From Lanius collurio (taxonomy: Eukaryota; Chordata; Aves; Passeriformes; Laniidae), in assembly GCA_020086605.1 (NCBI GenBank), contig JACBWW010000004.1, positions 15,350,932 through 15,414,931 of the forward strand: 64,000 nt of DNA, given 5' to 3'. Made by a program: the position numbers and the translations under genes. Of the stretch, positions 1-13,679 are shown piece after piece. Every line of letters begins with the position of its first letter. Positions within the stretch are counted from its first letter, which is position 1. The notes beneath the pieces were generated by a model, which ran no database searches, was not told the origin of the DNA, and saw only the letters and a list, made by a program, of their open reading frames with translations.

Positions 1-3000
1 TGATACTGCTGAGTAACACATGTGCTAGAACATGAATTTAGAGAGAAACTCAAGCCATACAATGAGGGCCATAAAGGAGTAAGCTGGCTCGGAAAGAAAA
101 CCAGACAAGAAATATTTATTTGCACACAGTTCAGACTGAGTATCATTTGCACTGCTGGTGATCTATGGAATGTGATGAGAAAACAGCTCTAAGTCTCTCC
201 ACCATCATTAGAATTATAATACTGCAACTACTATCAAAGACTTTGAAGTGTGAATAATGTTGCGATACAACTAACTAGAGCTGATTATCAGTGTAACTGA
301 CCTATTGCTCTTTAGTTTAAATTACCTGATTCTGTATTTCAAAATACCTCTTAGCTTTAAAATGTATTAATATTGGAATAGTATTTAAGTGATCTATCAC
401 TGTATTTCATTTACTTTTCTAATAATATTTTATATCATATTTCAATCGCTATATATTTCTCTAAAAAATAATTCCTTAAATATTTTTATAATTATGGGTA
501 AAATATTTAGGTACTACATTTTGATACTCTTGATCAAAATTAATTAATGCAGTTTTTGGTATTTTGCATGGTTACACAAACCCTGATAATTATTTTAAGT
601 GCACAAAATTAAATTGAGTAGATGAGTCATAGACATCAATTTTAGATGTGTAGATGTCAAAAAAAAAAAAAGATTGTGTCACATGCCTTTCCTCCTTCTT
701 AATCAGTAGACCTACAAAGACCTAGAGTCACATATAGGTTTAAAAATATCTGTTATTTTACATTAATTGTAATTGTGTTGTGTGACCTAAACAAAACAGA
801 GAAGATTTGTAACATCCCATTTTTCCCAATGATAGTACAAGGAGTAGTAACAGTGAGGAGTATATTAAAATATGATCATTTAACCCAGGAAGGGCTTCTA
901 ATACAATCAATTATAAATCAGATTACTAATTTTTGTGTAAATTTTAAAAAAGAAAAATCTTTTTTCTTTCAACGTCTGTTAAAAAAATATTTAAAATACT
1001 TTAAAAACTTGGACTGAAAACATTGTGACCAGCGCATGCCTTAAAATCTTTAAAAACTAACACTAACTGGGTGAGAATTTATGTCCTTTCTAGACTGGAG
1101 CTAAAAGCACATTACCCAAATTAATTTTAACTCATTGAGCATGAAATCTATTTTATATTGGTCACTGTGGAGATGTATTCAACTGTCTTTGAAAAGAAAG
1201 ACAAGTAACAAGTAGAGCTTGCATGACTATCAGAATCCCTTTCTAGAGTAATATTGCTTTTCCAAAGCTGTTTGCCTCTTCCAAAATGAAGGCAGATAAC
1301 AAAAGAGGAATACAATAAGGAAAATAGGTCCAGTCTGTGCCTCTGTAATTGGGTGTTGCAGAGTTAGATATTTATGTGAAATGCTTTAATTTTGTTTTCC
1401 TGTAAGTAATAATGTCTGTTGCCCAGGAAATTGGAGTTTCAATCTTAAAAGAAAATGGATTATTCCACTCTAATAAACCCTACATTTTAATGCGCCAAAA
1501 AATATATTGTATTAATGACATGTTCTTAAAATTTTTTTTCTTTATGTAACAAACAGATATATATAAATCAGTTTGACAGAAAATGAAATTAAAAACAGAT
1601 AGTGAACTAAGATTGTATCCTCCTGCAAAAGCTAGGAAGTAGGAGAGCACTTTTTGTGTACTCCATGATTAAAATGAGTCACCTTACCTCAGGCAAGAAG
1701 GTGCTTTTCTCCCATGTATGAGAGGAGACAGAGAAGATGATTCCTCCTCTCCTCTCTCACCCCTGCAGCCATTATGTGCTTTCCCACCATGCTTCATGTC
1801 ACACTTTTACTAAATGCTGTCTGTCTTGGACCCATTTGAGGTACAGTTTGATGTCTTACAACTGTGGGACACAGTGGGAAGGAAATGGCTTATTTTCTTC
1901 ATGGGTTGACCTTCGCTCTTCTACCTTACAAGCATATGTATTTGTGTAAATTAATTAAACCACACCACCACTGATGACAGGGAAATGAATAGTTTTATTT
2001 GCTTCAGTGTCATCTAGATAAACACCCCAAACCCACACAAACACGCTCAAAATCTTGTCTGAGGAGGGAATGTGAAACAGAAATTTGTATTAATAGTGCA
2101 TAAACATTTACTTCCAAGTGCTCAGAGTGCATCAAGAATCTTTGGGCTCTGCTTAATGAACAGGTAACACATGTTAAATGTAAGAAATAAAAATCATAGC
2201 AATCATAACTGGAAGGAGTTGCATCAGAAAAAGGAAAGCATGTTTAAACTGCCATTTTGAAGGCAAGCTACAATTCATCACCTCCTCTCCCTGCTGGCTC
2301 TGTTTGATTTGCAGGATTTCAAAATGTCTTCAACACTCATCATGAATGCAGGGATAGTTTTAACACCAAATGCACAATTTCAGAGGAAAAAGTGATTAAA
2401 ATGCTATCTGCTTGCAGATAACACTTTAATCACCTCTGCCCACTCAGAAAGCCTGAGAGCACAGGATCAGATCAACACTTGGCAGCAGACACAAGGCCCT
2501 CTCCCAGTCCTTATTTTCTTCCTTCTCCCTCTTTCCACCTTTCTTTGCTTTTTTTCCAACCTCAACATCCCCTATATTGCTGCCCACCAGCTGCCCCTGT
2601 TGTCCTCTGCTGCTGTTGGAGACCAGTTTGGTGACACATGGGGCACTTCAGGAGAGGACAACCAGGAGCAGGTAAGGCAATGGAAACTGAGTTGAGGCTG
2701 TGCTGTATCAGCTGCCACTGGGGAGTACAGCAGGTGCAGACACTTGCTAGGTGAGGGGAGCTGAGTGGTGGCACTGGCTGTGGGACAGCAGCGTGCACAG
2801 GGTGGGAAAGGCTCTGTGTTCCACAGGAAGGTTGTGCACAGGAATTGTGTTTTACATGGGCCTGCTGGCAGAGAGCACTCTGGAATGCTCCTTTGTGTGG
2901 AGAAGCTGTGGAGAAAACACTTTGAGGAGCTGCAGACCAGGTGTTTGTGAGGTACTCATGAATGTGACCCCAAAGCATTCTCCTAAGCCCAGGAAAAATA

Positions 3001-4134
3001 TTCCTTATCCTTGACCTTAAAAATACTGAATGTTCACTATGTCCCTAAGTTGGCAGAAGACACCAGGTGAAGTCTTTTTATCAAGATTTAGTGTATTTGC
3101 ATGATTAACAGTGGAAAACAGAAATTTCTCTTGCATTTGAATATCCTATAAAACTCTTTTTTATTCAGTGATGCCTTTCTGACAGGAATTAGCTTTGTAA
3201 TTAAGCATGTAATTAAAATGCTTTTTCTTTCATTCATGTAGAAAAACAGCAGAGGGGAAAAAATCTCTGCTTCTGGCTACCAAGAATACATAGACATGCA
3301 TTCATTTCAGAGAAATTGCAGGTCTAAAATTTTTGTTTACATAAGGTTCATAAAGAGGACAACTAAATTTTCTACTCAGTACAGATAAAAAAAATCTGTG
3401 TTTATTTGTGGAAATCATATAGTAGAAACCGTATAGCAAAATGGACTGCTGTATTTGGAACAGTAAACACAGTATATATTCCCTTGTTGACACTTCAGAA
3501 CATTTTCTAGATGAAATTGCAAAACCAGGAATGATCTGGTAATTTTCATTGCACGGTTTCATTGCACAGGAATTATAGGCTGGGAGAGGCAAATGAGATG
3601 TGGTACATTAAAGGCCAAGACATACACATAAGAGCTGCAGTTAAAATACAGGCACTGATTCCTTAACCTGAAGTTTATATCAAGAAGGTGGGTGTCCATG
3701 TTTTGTGGTAGTAGTAATGCTATAAGAAATATCCAGACAGGCATTGACACTATTCAAATTTAAACTGCCAGTTGGAGTTTTTGGAGCCAAAGAAGAGCTG
3801 ACACCCTTTTATATTGAATCAATCTCTGTTCTAAATTAAGTTTATCCTTTCTATATATGATACTATACATCATGTGAGGGATATTTCTCCCTCTCCAAAA
3901 AAACTCCAAACAATACACTATCTATCTGATTAAACTGAGATGGTAAATGATGCTGCAGACATTCAAGAACAATTACTTGTAAGGATTATAGAAAGTCTTT
4001 ACTTCAATATATCTGGATGAAACTATAAAATATAATAGGCAGACCATGTTCCCCCAAAGTCCTTTTTCATTAATTCTTAGATGGTAATCCTCAGCTACTC
4101 AGTCAAAGCTCTTGTAGAATTGAGACTTGCAAGG

Positions 4135-4372
4135 AACATCAAGGGCAAGAAGAAGAAGAATTCCAATTGCTACATTAGTAATAAAAAGCTGAACAAGAGA
4201 AAAGTGGGCCTGTTGCTGAATGAGGTGGCTTATTTAGTTAAGAGTGGCCACAGATAAAGCCGAGCACCAGATTGATAAAGTCCTAAGCATTCTGGTTGGA
4301 TTGCATGAGCAGATTAGGGACCAGAGGCCTCCTGAAGTCCCTTCCAAATTACATGGGTCTGATTCTAGAGAG
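4135..4372 (+). mobile_element. CR1 LINE fragment, internally deleted
   Basis: The left part (about 4135-4268) resembles the CR1 ORF2 segment just upstream of the reverse transcriptase core, with the characteristic stretch GTGGGCCTGTTGCTGAATG. The right part (about 4285-4372) resembles the CR1 3' tail, with GAAGTCCCTTCCAAATTACA followed by a GATTCT-like end. The middle of the element is missing. This rests on remembered CR1 consensus. The element is old and diverged. Confidence 0.5.
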
Positions 4373-7084
4373 TGACTTGTGAGGTGGCAGAGAAATTCAC
4401 TGCATCAAACAGTCATGCACAAGATCACAGATTATGGACCAGTGACAAAGAACAGACAAATGTGGGACACATTTTTCTCAAGACTGCTGACATCAACGAG
4501 CAGGGCAGGGGCAGCTGTTGAGGAATCCGTTCAGTTGCAGGTAGCTCGGTTTGCAGCTGCACTGGGAGCTGCAGGTTGAGCTCTGGTGGGAGGAGCCCGA
4601 AGTGAGGGGCCATGGACTGGTGCTGACCCTCTGCATAACAAAGGGCCCAGGGACCTGTGGCCCAGCCAGGTGAGGGAAACACTCACAGACACAGCAGGAG
4701 CCAGTGACCACAGACATTGGGGCAATTAAATTATGAGGCTGTAAAAGCCCAGAGATTCCTTGGTTCAGGGTCTCTCCTTGGAGGCACAAAACTCTATTTT
4801 GTTATTTAGTTGTTGAATCAAAATTAAACTATTGAAAGATCTGGACATCTGAGACGCTGCTATGGGAAATGGTCAGTCAAGCTGGTAATGGTGTGAACAT
4901 GACTTCAGAGTGGCTCCTGGATGGTTGGACAGGCAAGTTTCCTTAACATAGCCACCTTCAACAGGACAAATGTTGATGTGAGGCAAATAGATAGGGGATG
5001 CTGGTTCTGCTTTCATGGACTCTATCCGTGCATATGTTTGCACACAAAGGAAGGGACACAATGGAAGTCTCTCTCATATCACACAAATATTAATGTTTTG
5101 GTGAAAGTCCATCTCTAGTCTAGAAATGCCCCTGGTCTCCAATGAGATGTGCTACAAATTATGCTGGCAGCTGGAAACAAATTTTTAGCCAGGACCAGCA
5201 ATTTAATAGGTTAATTTGTTGTGAGTGAAATGATTTCCTGTAATTTGCAAACTAAAAAAAGGTTTTATATCTTTATTTATCACATCGACTTAAATAAAGG
5301 AGGAGTGGTCTTGTTCACAAATGCTTAGAATGCCTTCCTATAGCTGGTTCAGGTTATAAACAATAGGATTATTACCTGTGGCTCTAAAATGTAAGTGGTG
5401 AGGCAGCAAAGGTACAAGAATATTTTCATTTCTTAAGTTTTTATACACAAAGACAGAATTTTGAAGAAGGAGAGTGATTTCTAATAAAAATTTAAAAGCA
5501 TAGTATCAAAAACAGAACAGAACTTACATCCTAGAGATGTTGGGGAGATTGGAAAAAGCATCTCTTGGAATTGTTCTCAGATGAGTCTCCATAAACCTCC
5601 TAGAGAAATAAAAGTTTGGCAGTTAATATCGTTTGCTAAGTACAATTTAACATAAAAAGTCCTACACAGCTTCAGCTCTACTCCAATATTGTTTGTTCTT
5701 ATCTTGCCTTTTCCCACTGTTGCCATCTTTGCCTCATTTCTGTTCCTGTTTCATTATGTGACTCGCTTTGGTTGGTGTGTTTCGTCAATCTAAATTACAG
5801 CTTTCTGCATCTTCCCTCCCAAAAACTCAGCAGTCAGTGGTGATGATGGACCTTTCAAGATCCACAGCATGACCAGTAAAACATATTTGCCTATTGAAGT
5901 AAATGAAGTATTAAGAGAATAAACATTCTTTTCATCATTTCAGGCTCCACAAAGATATCCCATCCCTCATTCTGAGCAAAAAATTCAAGTATATCAGCCA
6001 AAATTGAATCAGAGCAATTACATACTATCTCCATAGAATTCTCCATTTTCTTTGTAATAAACACTACATTCTTCTCCCAGACCTCTGATGGAGGGTGGCA
6101 TGTACCTTACCTGCCTGCAGGAGATTTCAGAAAAACCTGCAATATTTAAAGGAGATGCTTATTAACAGCCAAGCTCTTAACAGAATGAATCTCCAGCAGA
6201 CTCACTCCTCTAAACAAGACAGGATGAAATGCTTTGGAAAATCAGCCTATGCTGTCTGTTAAACTTGCAGTTACAACCTGCCATTGTTAATCCTTGGTTT
6301 TGCAACAGAGTTTGGGAATACACTTGCAGAATTTCTAGTCAATGAATAATTTGAAGAATAATCAAAAACAAATTATAAACTTTTCCCCTAGTTGCTGTTC
6401 AACAACAGTTAAAGATAAAAGAAATAAAGAAATCAGGATGATTTCCTGATTCTGTTTAGTTTCTGATTACTATAATTATATTTGATTTACATACAGAAAT
6501 ATATTATCATCTTGAGATTTATCAAGGTTCTGGAACTTGCATACAAGAAATAAAACTGTATAAATAGAGTTTAATAATGACAATATCTGTAGAAATTCTT
6601 GAAAGTTTTATCTTGAATTAAAAGTATAAATTAAGAGAATGTACATTCCTATAATACCAAGGGAAGAATCTACATCCCAAGTGTACCTTCGCTACTCCAT
6701 ATAATTGTTACAAGAATGAGTAAGAACTTCTGCTTTTCCAACAGTGAGTTGATGTTTCTCCTGACCTCCAACCGAGCCCCTGACTGGTGGAATGTCAATT
6801 GGTCCAGAGGTTAGTGCTTATTCCCTTGTACCCATAGAATTGTGACACCCATACCAGTGCTCTCTCATCTTTCTCCTTCCTCCACTTCACACTACTAATT
6901 CCTTCCATTATCATAATCCTAGACAAAATATTTGTAGAAAACCTCTGTATAGTCCAGCACAGCCTGATGACTTTGTGGTTCTGTGTCAACATCTGTCTGT
7001 ATTTCCAGGCCTTTGAGGAAGCTGACAGTAATGTCTGTGGAAGTTCTGGTTTCTGACAGATTTTAGCAGGTCTTAAAGTGGAAG

Positions 7085-7345
7085 AGCAAGAATGAGGGAC
7101 CTCAATAGGCTGGAGGAGTGGGCCAACTGGAACCTTACACAGTTCACCAAGTACAAAGTGCAAAGTCCTGCATGTGGGGAGGACTAACTCCAGGGTCCAA
7201 CACTTTTGGGGGGAAACAGATGGAAAGCAGCTTTACAGAAAAGAACCTGGGGTCCTGGTGAACACTGGGTTAAATGCCAGTCAGTAATGTGCCCTTTCTG
7301 CAAATAAGTCTAATGGTAACCTGGGTGCATTAGGAGGGGAAAGCA
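7085..7345 (+). mobile_element. CR1 LINE fragment (3' part of ORF2)
   Basis: The order of recognisable CR1 phrases is intact: GGCTGGAGGAGTGGGCCAAC, then a GTTCA-CAA-T-CAAAGTCCTGCA region, then AGAAAAGAACCTGGGGTCCT, then a segment ending near TGGGTGCATTAGGAGG. These correspond to the coding region after the RT active site. It is truncated at both ends and no intact frame remains. Confidence 0.8.
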
Positions 7346-8964
7346 GTCTTAAGGCTTCCACCTTAGATTGTTAGAACTCAAAAGTCAAGAAAAATATAGT
7401 TTAAGCCACTTTGGACTATCCAAGCTCACTTTTAATCTCTCTTATGTACCTCTGGTCTTCTGTTCACCTAAAAAATGCGGATTCACACATTGTTACTTTC
7501 CATCCCCAATCATTACATTACTTAACTGACCACTTACAAATCATTCAATTTTCTAGAAACTGAAGAATTTAAACATCATCCTAGGTCTCTTCTTGACCTC
7601 CTGCTCTTATGTCAGACAATCATCCCACTCCATGTATGAGTGGAGTCAGACATTATTCATGAGCTACGTTAATCTTGAAACCCCACATTAATCTTGAAAT
7701 TTACACATCCTGTCAGATAAACCTGGAAATTCTGGATAAATAAGGAAGCAAAAAGCACCTAGTAGGCCATGCCACTGTTGAGAGAACATTATCTTTTAAC
7801 AGGATCTAGAGGCAAATATGTGAAAAATCCATGTGAAACCAGTATTTTCCTCACACATAAATTGTTTCACATTTTCTATATTAAGAAATATATAAATATA
7901 TGTCTAACCTCATAGACATTATTTTAACATCCTCAGCAGTATCAGTGATATTACTTCAGTAAGATATATTAGGAAAATAAATATATATTTTACATAGTTG
8001 CCTCTTCATTTTAAAAGAATTTTTAAATGCACATCTGCCAAACACAGTAAGTAAGTACAGACCACCCAAAGAATTTCAGATTGAAAATACATGATTTATA
8101 ATTTGAATCACGTCAACAAAAGCTATTTTAATGAACTGTTCTCTACCAATACAGGGGAGGAAATTTACCATACGTCAACATGAAACAGAGCTTGTCAATT
8201 TGAAACAAAGTAAAAAATTTTACATCTTAATTTCTTTTTTCTGAGAAAATTATAACAAGCAATGACCTTTCAGCTTTTATATAGGAGAAATAAACATGAT
8301 AGCAAAGTAATGGCTAGGTAAACAGCTGTTGACACATTTGTTTCTAGGTTTTTATATCCAATTCAACACACACAAAAATATTTTTAAAAAATTATTCTGA
8401 AATAAATGTGTTGTAGTGTTTCAGTGGTGCAAAAACAGCTACGAAAGGCATTTCACATAGTGAAATTCCTGCTGAGCTTACCAGAAGATGATTACCACCT
8501 AGTGTCCCATGCTAGTATTACCAGTGTGGTAGGAATGAGGGAAAGATTCTCATCGCAAAGGAGCTCTGAAAGTAGGGAATCACTTCTGAATATGCAAGAA
8601 GACTATATAGCTGCTTTCATACAATTAACTATCAGTCCAACAGGATAATATAAAGTATCTCTCAAAACTGGCCCAGCTCTAAGAAATTAAAGACATAATA
8701 GATGCCTTCAAAACGAAAGTGTACAGGTCAGTGTTTGGGACAATGAGGTACTGAAAGGAAGTTCTTACTGCTAATGTGTCCTCTTTCCAAAAATTAAGGA
8801 ACATATGGACACTTTCAGACTGACAGGCAAGAATTCAGGTTGGTTACTCGCTAATTTATAGCAAACAGGAAACACTAATCCACAATGTTGGAGCTTATCC
8901 TTGCTCAATTTGTGATCACCCACTGCTTCTGACTGGATTTGAGTAAAAAAAAGATGACTTTGTA

Positions 8965-9325
8965 GGAGGGAATGATCCCATCCTCCATCAATTTTCAGAT
9001 GACACCAAGCTGGGCAGGAATGTTGATCTGCTGGAAGGTAGGAAGGCTCTATAGAGGGCCCTGTACAGGCTGGATTGATGAGTTGAGGCCAATTGTATGA
9101 GGTTCAACAAAGCAAAGTGTCAAAACTTGTCAAAACAACTCCATACAGTCCTCCAGGTTGGGAGAAGACTGGCAGAAAAGTGGCCCCGTGGATAAGGTGC
9201 TGGGGCTGCTGGAAAACAGCAGCTGAACATGAGCCACCGTGTGTCCAGGCATCCTGGCTTGTGTCAGAAATAGTGTGGCCAGCAGGATTAGGGAAGGAAT
9301 CATCCTCCTGTACCTCTCTGCAAAC
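8965..9325 (+). mobile_element. CR1 LINE fragment containing the RT FxDD box
   Basis: The sequence at 8992-9012 encodes F-S-D-D-T-K-L, the CR1 equivalent of the reverse transcriptase YxDD catalytic box (usually FADDTKL). It is followed by the typical CR1 text GTTGATCTGCTGGAAGGTAG, GAGGTTCAACAAAGC and AATAGTGTGGCCAGCAGGA. The frame is broken by substitutions and indels. It is a dead 5'- and 3'-truncated copy. Confidence 0.85.
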
Positions 9326-12309
9326 CATTCCATGCCTTTGGTCATCCTTCCTGCTTTCTTTGTATTTCTTCCATTTCTAAGTAAATCTTCTACCCCAAGT
9401 GGCAATACTAGTGCTCTTCAAGGTATTCAAGGTACAGGCAAACTCTAAATTTGTAGAGTGGCAGAAGTGTTCTTTTCCCAGCATTTTCTAATATTAGATT
9501 TAGGTTTTGGCTTTATGATTATTTGTTTTGTTGTGGGTTTCTTTGACTCTTCCTAAACACTGAATTCAGAACTAATGGCAAGATCTAACATAATGTCAAG
9601 ATTTCCTCCTGATGAAATTATGAGCTCAGAACCTGTCATTTTTAGTATATATATCTTTATATGCTTCTCCCACTGAATCTTTTCCTCTATAAATACCAGC
9701 CTTTATTTACCATTTTGTTTCCCAGCTACTACATCCTGTAGAAGCCTTCTGAAATTCTTTATAGTCAGCTCTTGGCACTACTACCTTAATAACTTCCTAG
9801 CATGAGTAAACTTTATTACATTACTGTTCATCCTCTTTTTTTCAGGTCATTTATAAGTGTATATTAAACATCCTAAGTTCTTACCCAGATTCCTCTGGAA
9901 CTTCATTTATTCTTCTCATTTGTTTCATACTTTTAATAAATAATATTTTTTGAGAGTCTTTATCCAGATTGTCACAAGCCTGGAAATGAACCAGACTTTT
10001 ATTTTTTTTCCCCATAATAAAGAACTAAATTTTCCCTGAATATGGGAATTCCCTGTATACCCTGAGGAGGAGGTAACTGCATTAACTTATATTTGATACA
10101 CAAGATTCTTACATAAACATTTGTACTGTGTAGAAAATAATACTGAAAGCTATTTCTTAAGGAAGATCTGAGTAAAAATACAAACATATGCAGAATGTGT
10201 TCTCTTTGATCAACCTCAAAGCTTAGATTTATTTACTTGTATATTAACAACCTTATCATAGTACTCCAGTACCATGTCTGCTATCTTTGGCAGTTTCTCT
10301 AAGATTCTAAACCTTAAGTGCAGTACAATCTGAAATACCAGCTGGTACACCATCACTTTGGTTACTCTTAATAGAAATGTCATGGATACTGACCAGATTT
10401 CTGCATCAGCATTTATTAGTTTCCCTCATTCTTCACTGAGGATTTTGCACAATCTAACAGGGAGAAAAAAAGCCTTTGAAAGGCAGCCACTGGATTTTTA
10501 GAACTAATCTGGAACCTTTTAAAAGAGGCTACATATTGAATGTCCATTTGCATTCCAGATACTCTTCTCATAGTTGCCGGTATTTAACTTGCACTGTCAT
10601 CACCATGAGTCAACTCCAGATCATTCCTTGCATTCCTCATATAGGAAAAAAAAATCAAGAAATTTATATTAATTATTTCATTCACTGTTTATATATCTGT
10701 TCATGGACCAAACCCCTGTAACTGTGGGCATTGTAGGAGGACAGGACATAGATAGTTCTTGCCTCCAAATGTAATGTAGGACTGCAGGTAGATATAGAAA
10801 AACATGAGCAGTAGAAAGCTATATATTTAAATACATAATATACACCCATTTCTGGAATAGGATTGCTTTCTTTTCCCTGAGCCAGAGTTACGTCATTGTT
10901 GTAATTAAAAAATGAAAGTTATTTAAGCAAAGTGAATATGAAACCAGAATTACTGTTGGTGTGTGTTTTCAGTGGAAATTCAAGCACTCTTGAAGGAACT
11001 TCCTGTGTATTTTATGTGCCTTTTATATACAAAAATTAGGTTTCAGGGATCTTTCTGAAATTTAAAGTCTCTCTGAGACTGTTTCTTTAAAGGCCTCTGA
11101 GGCTTTTAAAGCCTCTTTCCTCTGTCACATATGACCTCAGACTTTCTTTGTCTCACAAAACCAGATGTTGCTTTTTTTTCTTCTAATGGAAAAGCAGGAA
11201 ATTTCTTAATTTACATTTTCAGTGTAAAAAATACTATTAACTAAAGCATGCTGTTCTATAATCTCTGCTCAGTTAGGTTCCAATCAAATTCCTTCCCTAT
11301 TCTGAAATAAACATAAAAAAATTTCCTTAAAGGGACATGGTTCAAGTGGTCTGTAGTGTTAATAGGGCTTGCTGAAACATTTTCAGTATAGGAGAATGAC
11401 CTCTATAGTACAACAACTGTGTAATCCATGTGTCTGACTCATGCAAAAATCAAGAAAATCAACAACAACAAACATACAAACAAGCAAAGTAATAATATGC
11501 CAATATGAAGAAAGGTTAAGAAGAAAAAAAATTACATCATTTTGATGGAAAGGGTAAAGATTCTCCTCTTTTCTTCATGACATCCAGAAAAAAAAATAAT
11601 GCTTTGCTTAGAGTTAGGATTTTGCAATTATTATAGATACACATTTTCTGAATTATATTAGAAGCAAACCTTTCCTTTTCAGCTACATGAATTTCAGAAT
11701 TGCCATGAGGACTACCTAAGTCTCAGCTGAATGCATGTGGGTCATGGTCAGACTTGACAGAACATTGTAATAGAGATAGTTTCTGAGGAAGTCAGATAAT
11801 TTTTTCCTTTGGAACTTAATTTACCCATCAAAAGGAATAGAATTAATTTTCTAATAGCTATGTTAAGTTCTAGACTTTCATTTTTTTAACCTTTGTTCAC
11901 TCTCCTATGACAAAGGTTTACCTTTTCCTAACTTGCATCAGTCCTTGTGGATGAAGGAAGAGGAATTTTACCTCTTGGAGAGGTTCTGCAGGAAAATTAT
12001 GTTTCATATATTCCAAGCTTATATCACCATTTGTGAAAACTCACAAATTTAATGGGTAAGGAGAAAACTGCCATTTTTTAACCATGGAGTCTTTTAAACC
12101 TTTTTGGTGGGTGTTTCTTTTCTGACTAATGGGTCTTAGTTCTGAGGACCTTTGTTAGTTACTGGGGTACAAGTGCGTGTACTGAATCTTTGGAGTATCC
12201 TGGAGCATGAAAACCTAAACATTATCTTACTGGGTCATAAAGAAAGCTCCATCTCACCCAAGATCCTGTCCTGAACATTGACCAAAAGCAGTTGCCCAGG
12301 GCACAGGAT

Positions 12310-12504
12310 ATGAATAATCCCATATACAGGGATCATATTAGAAGAGCCAAAGCTCTGCCAGAGTCGAAACTGCAAGGTATGTGAAACAAGAGACTTCTGG
12401 AAGTGCATGATCTGTAAAAGGAAAACAAAGAAATTGTGGGCCCACCACCCAGGAGCACAAGGGGTTTAGTGACAAAGGACACGGAAAAGGCCCCAGTTCC
12501 TTCT
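12310..12504 (+). mobile_element. CR1 LINE fragment, left half, interrupted by an LTR
   Basis: The sequence around 12410-12490 follows the CR1 ORF2 text (AAATTGTGGGCCCACC, then GTGACAAAGGACACGGAAAA). It stops where an antisense LTR begins at about 12505, and a later CR1 segment resumes after 12838. I read this as one CR1 copy split by a later LTR insertion. The left boundary is approximate. Confidence 0.6.
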
Positions 12505-12837
12505 TGGTACAGTTTAACCCCAGCTGGCAAATAATCCCCACACACTGTTCATTCACTCCCCCCAGGCTAGGATGGGGGAGAGAATCAGAAGAGTGAGAAA
12601 ACTTGGGGGTTGAAATAAAGATGGTAGCTATGCTCGCTGCATCCCCTCCCAGCTCCTTGTGCACCCCCAGCCTGGTGGGGTAGTGTGAGAAGCAGAAAAG
12701 GCTGTGACTCTCTAAGCACTGCCCAACAAAAACTAATACATCCCTGAACTACCAACTCTTTTTCCATCACAAACCCAAACCAGCACCATACTTGGTACTA
12801 TGAAGAAAATTAACTCTATTCCAGCCAATTCCGGCCA
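12505..12837 (-). mobile_element. Endogenous retrovirus (ERVK-like) solo LTR, antisense, internally deleted
   Basis: Read on the minus strand, the element begins near 12837 with a diverged TGG...GGCTGGAATAGAG, then TTAATTTTCTTCATAGTA. It passes through GGGGGTGCACAAGGAGC and ends near 12505 with CTCCCCCATCC and CAGCTGGGGTTAAAC. These are the characteristic ends and middle of an LTR family common in songbirds, as I remember it. The centre of the usual LTR is missing and no clear target-site duplication remains. No retroviral coding sequence flanks it, so it is a solo LTR. Confidence 0.7.
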
Positions 12838-13150
12838 ATTTTTTGTAATTCGTTTTTTCATTTGCTCCCAGGCCTCTTAAGTCCTTTTCCTGGCAATGGG
12901 GCGTTACCTGCAGCAGAGGACAGACTAAAGAAGCACAGAAGTGGACCAGACATACAAGCATATGGGACCAGATGGGTTGCACTTAAGGGCAATGGGGGAG
13001 CTGGCTGATATCACTCTGAGGCTACCCTATAATCTTTGAAAGATCATAGTGATCAAGGGAAGTTATGTCTGAAAAAGAAAAGCAGCATGCATGTGTTCTA
13101 GTAAGGCAAAAAAAGAAGATCTGAGGAAACACAGGCTAGTGGCTGCTATG
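12838..13150 (+). mobile_element. CR1 LINE fragment, right half
   Basis: After the antisense LTR, CR1-like text resumes: GGGACCAGATGGGTTGCAC, GGGGGAGCTGGCTGATATCA and TTTGAAAGATCATAGTGATC, ending near an AGGAAACACAGGCTAGTGG segment. This is the region just upstream of the CR1 reverse transcriptase core. It overlaps in consensus position with the start of the separate copy at 13680, so the two are different insertions. Confidence 0.7.
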
Positions 13151-13679
13151 TAGTTATTTTTTGTATGCAAGTAATTTTATACATTCAAATGTCCTTTAGC
13201 AGGTGTTATGTACACAATCAGAGGCAAAACATATTTCTTTACTTTCATCTATATTTCTTTCTTAATAGTTCCTAACACTCAGTTTGACTTTTTGACCTCT
13301 GCCAAGCAGCTGGCAGCAATTATAGGCACTTAGTGGTTCTCTGATTAAACACAATAGTAGCCAGCAATTACAGCCTGTTCTTACTGTCTTTCCCTGTAGG
13401 AAGTGAACCTCTTCAGATTGCTCTTTTCTGAAATTTCATGTTCCTGTTTGAACTTTCTTTGCAGCCATTTATAGACTTTTAGCTCAATATTGCAGAAACA
13501 TGGCTCTTCTCTGTTGTAGAGTACATTTTATTGCAGGCCATCATAAAAGTTTAAAGTTCAGGGTAAAAAAAGTTACAGTTTTATGTCAAAATCAAAATTT
13601 AGTTCAAAAGTAATGAAATAGGTATGTCTGTGATAACAATGAAAGGAAATATATGAAGCTGTAGTGTTTTCATACAGCA

